DNA of 5,542 bases from assembly GCA_017472375.1 (NCBI GenBank), contig JAFUQL010000042.1:1-5542 (forward strand), written 5' to 3'. A model generated the notes under the pieces. That model saw nothing but the letters and a program-made list of their open reading frames with translations. It ran no database searches and was not told the origin of the DNA. Origin of the DNA: Oscillospiraceae bacterium (lineage in GTDB: Bacteria > Bacillota > Clostridia > Oscillospirales > Ruminococcaceae). The translations under genes were made by a program, and so were the position numbers. Below are positions 4,584 through 5,542 of this stretch, one piece after another. The first letter of the stretch is position 1; the number at the start of each line of letters is the position of its first letter.

Positions 4584-5542
4584 ATGACGCTGCGCACCCT
4601 GAAAGCCGCCCTGTGCGGCGGGCTGGCCGCTTGCCTGCTGGCAGGCTGTGCCGGCTTGAATATGACCCCCACCCCGCCGGCGGCCACCCCTGCCCCCACC
4701 GCCGCAAACACCCCGGACGGCGGCGTTCTTCGGCTGTGGATGGATGAAGGAGCCGAGGGCCTCTCCCCTGCCTTTGACGCCTACGCGGCCGCCCGCGGCG
4801 TGACCATCCGGGAGGCTGATTCGCCCCAGGCGGCAGACCTGGCCATCCTGACCGCTCCGCCTGCCGGGGAGACCGGCTGGATGGACCCCGCCGAGCTGAC
4901 GCTTTTGCCCGACCTGATGGCGGCGCAGAGCCTGAGCGCCTACAACCGGGCGGTGCCGCTGGGCGGCGCGGCCTGGGGCTACTGGGCCGAGCGATCTGCC
5001 TTGGAGGCGCTGGTGCCCGGACTGGATCCGGAGGACCTGCGGCAGGCAAGCTGGAGTGAATGGACGAAGTTCGTGCAGGCGGTGCAGGATTGGACGACTG
5101 ACCCGGACGACACCGCCGTGACCCTGAACGGCACAAGGTATGCCCTCGCTGCCGAGCGCGGCCCCGCGCTGGAGGGTCTGACCGGGGTGTTTGCTCCCGC
5201 CGGATCTGAGGGCGATGTTGCCCTGTGGACCCCTGCCGCCACCGCCGCAGGCAGCGGCACACCCGAGGGCAGCAGTTTGTATGCGGTACTGGAGCTGGAG
5301 GCGGAGAACGCTGCCCCCGGCCAGAGCGTGGGCGCGGTGCTGGGCGGCACGGCGCTGCTGGCCCGGGCCGGCAGTGTGCAGGCGGCGCAGATGAGTGCCC
5401 CGGTGCTTCTGCCCTGCAAGCAGCCGGAGCTGACCCCGGAAAATGGCTGCACCCTGACAGCACAGCAGCTTTTGGCCTGGCCGGCGGCTGGCACCGGCGC
5501 ATGGGCAGCCCTGCCCGATGCGGCGGACGATGCACAGGGCGA
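4584..5542 (+). CDS. Lipoprotein resembling an ABC-transporter solute-binding protein, 3' end cut by window edge
   Basis: The visible 319 residues start with a lipoprotein signal peptide: positive LRTLK, a hydrophobic stretch and the lipobox LAGC with lipidated cysteine 22. A low-complexity Pro/Thr/Ala spacer follows at about residues 27-47, so the protein should be anchored outside the membrane. The body has the order of an extracellular solute-binding protein: an opening strand VLRLWMDEG, then ADLAIL. The segment PLGGAAWGYWAERSALEALVPGLDPEDL...SWSEWTKFVQAV is reminiscent of the family's pattern of a hydrophobic 'native' strand followed by a Trp-x-Glu helix. The match is by pattern only and the protein is divergent, with an N-lobe that looks short. 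The ATG at 4584 has a near-perfect AAGGAGGTG 6 bases upstream. Codon use is very GC-rich. No transporter permease is visible in the window, so the substrate is unknown. Confidence 0.75.
   Translation, partial: MTLRTLKAALCGGLAACLLAGCAGLNMTPTPPAATPAPTAANTPDGGVLRLWMDEGAEGLSPAFDAYAAARGVTIREADSPQAADLAILTAPPAGETGWMDPAELTLLPDLMAAQSLSAYNRAVPLGGAAWGYWAERSALEALVPGLDPEDLRQASWSEWTKFVQAVQDWTTDPDDTAVTLNGTRYALAAERGPALEGLTGVFAPAGSEGDVALWTPAATAAGSGTPEGSSLYAVLELEAENAAPGQSVGAVLGGTALLARAGSVQAAQMSAPVLLPCKQPELTPENGCTLTAQQLLAWPAAGTGAWAALPDAADDAQG

Noticed and set aside
3238..4587. Plus-strand frame of 449 codons opposite alaX, plus similar long frames opposite gltS and the lipoprotein gene
   Set aside because: These are antisense shadows caused by GC-rich codons. 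They are rich in Ala, Gly, His, Gln, Arg and Pro without domain signatures, and the opposite strands carry clear conserved motifs.

Overview
The window reads as chromosome of a GC-rich Gram-positive anaerobe of the Clostridia. The Faecalibacterium/Subdoligranulum/Gemmiger branch of the Oscillospiraceae is my best guess, from codon usage (strong GGC, CTG and GCC preference), canonical AAGGAGG ribosome sites and TrmB/AlaX proteins of clostridial type. This is inference; no rRNA or marker search was possible. No transposase, integrase, tRNA, rRNA or CRISPR array is visible.

Layout, left to right. 1-1112 (minus): sodium/glutamate symporter gltS, whose C-terminus lies beyond the left edge. 1113-1686: a gene-poor, AT-richer stretch with the gltS promoter and a folded leader, a strong leftward terminator hairpin, two more inverted repeats, and then a TTGACA-N18-TATGCT promoter for the next gene. 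1687-1824 (plus): a 45-residue, glutamate-rich protein of unknown function with its own promoter, ribosome site and terminator. 1866-2102 (minus): a stand-alone acyl-carrier-protein-like gene, convergent with it. 2183-2343 (minus): a very likely, apparently unannotated structured small RNA. It has a TTGACA-N17-TATACT promoter with an AT-rich upstream element, four stem-loops, an exposed CCUCCUUUU linker and a terminator. 2459-4389 (minus): a two-gene operon, an AlaX-type alanyl-tRNA editing protein followed 20 bases later by trmB (tRNA m7G46 methyltransferase). 4390-4583: a divergent promoter region. 4584-5542 (plus): a lipoprotein resembling an ABC-transporter solute-binding protein, cut by the right edge.

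Functionally the genes are mostly independent units. Only alaX-trmB form a clear pair, both acting on tRNA and so on translation quality. gltS and the lipoprotein suggest amino-acid and solute uptake at the membrane. The most interesting item is the small-RNA locus between trmB and the acyl carrier protein. Its exposed anti-Shine-Dalgarno linker could pair with purine-rich ribosome sites, including those of trmB and the lipoprotein in this same window.
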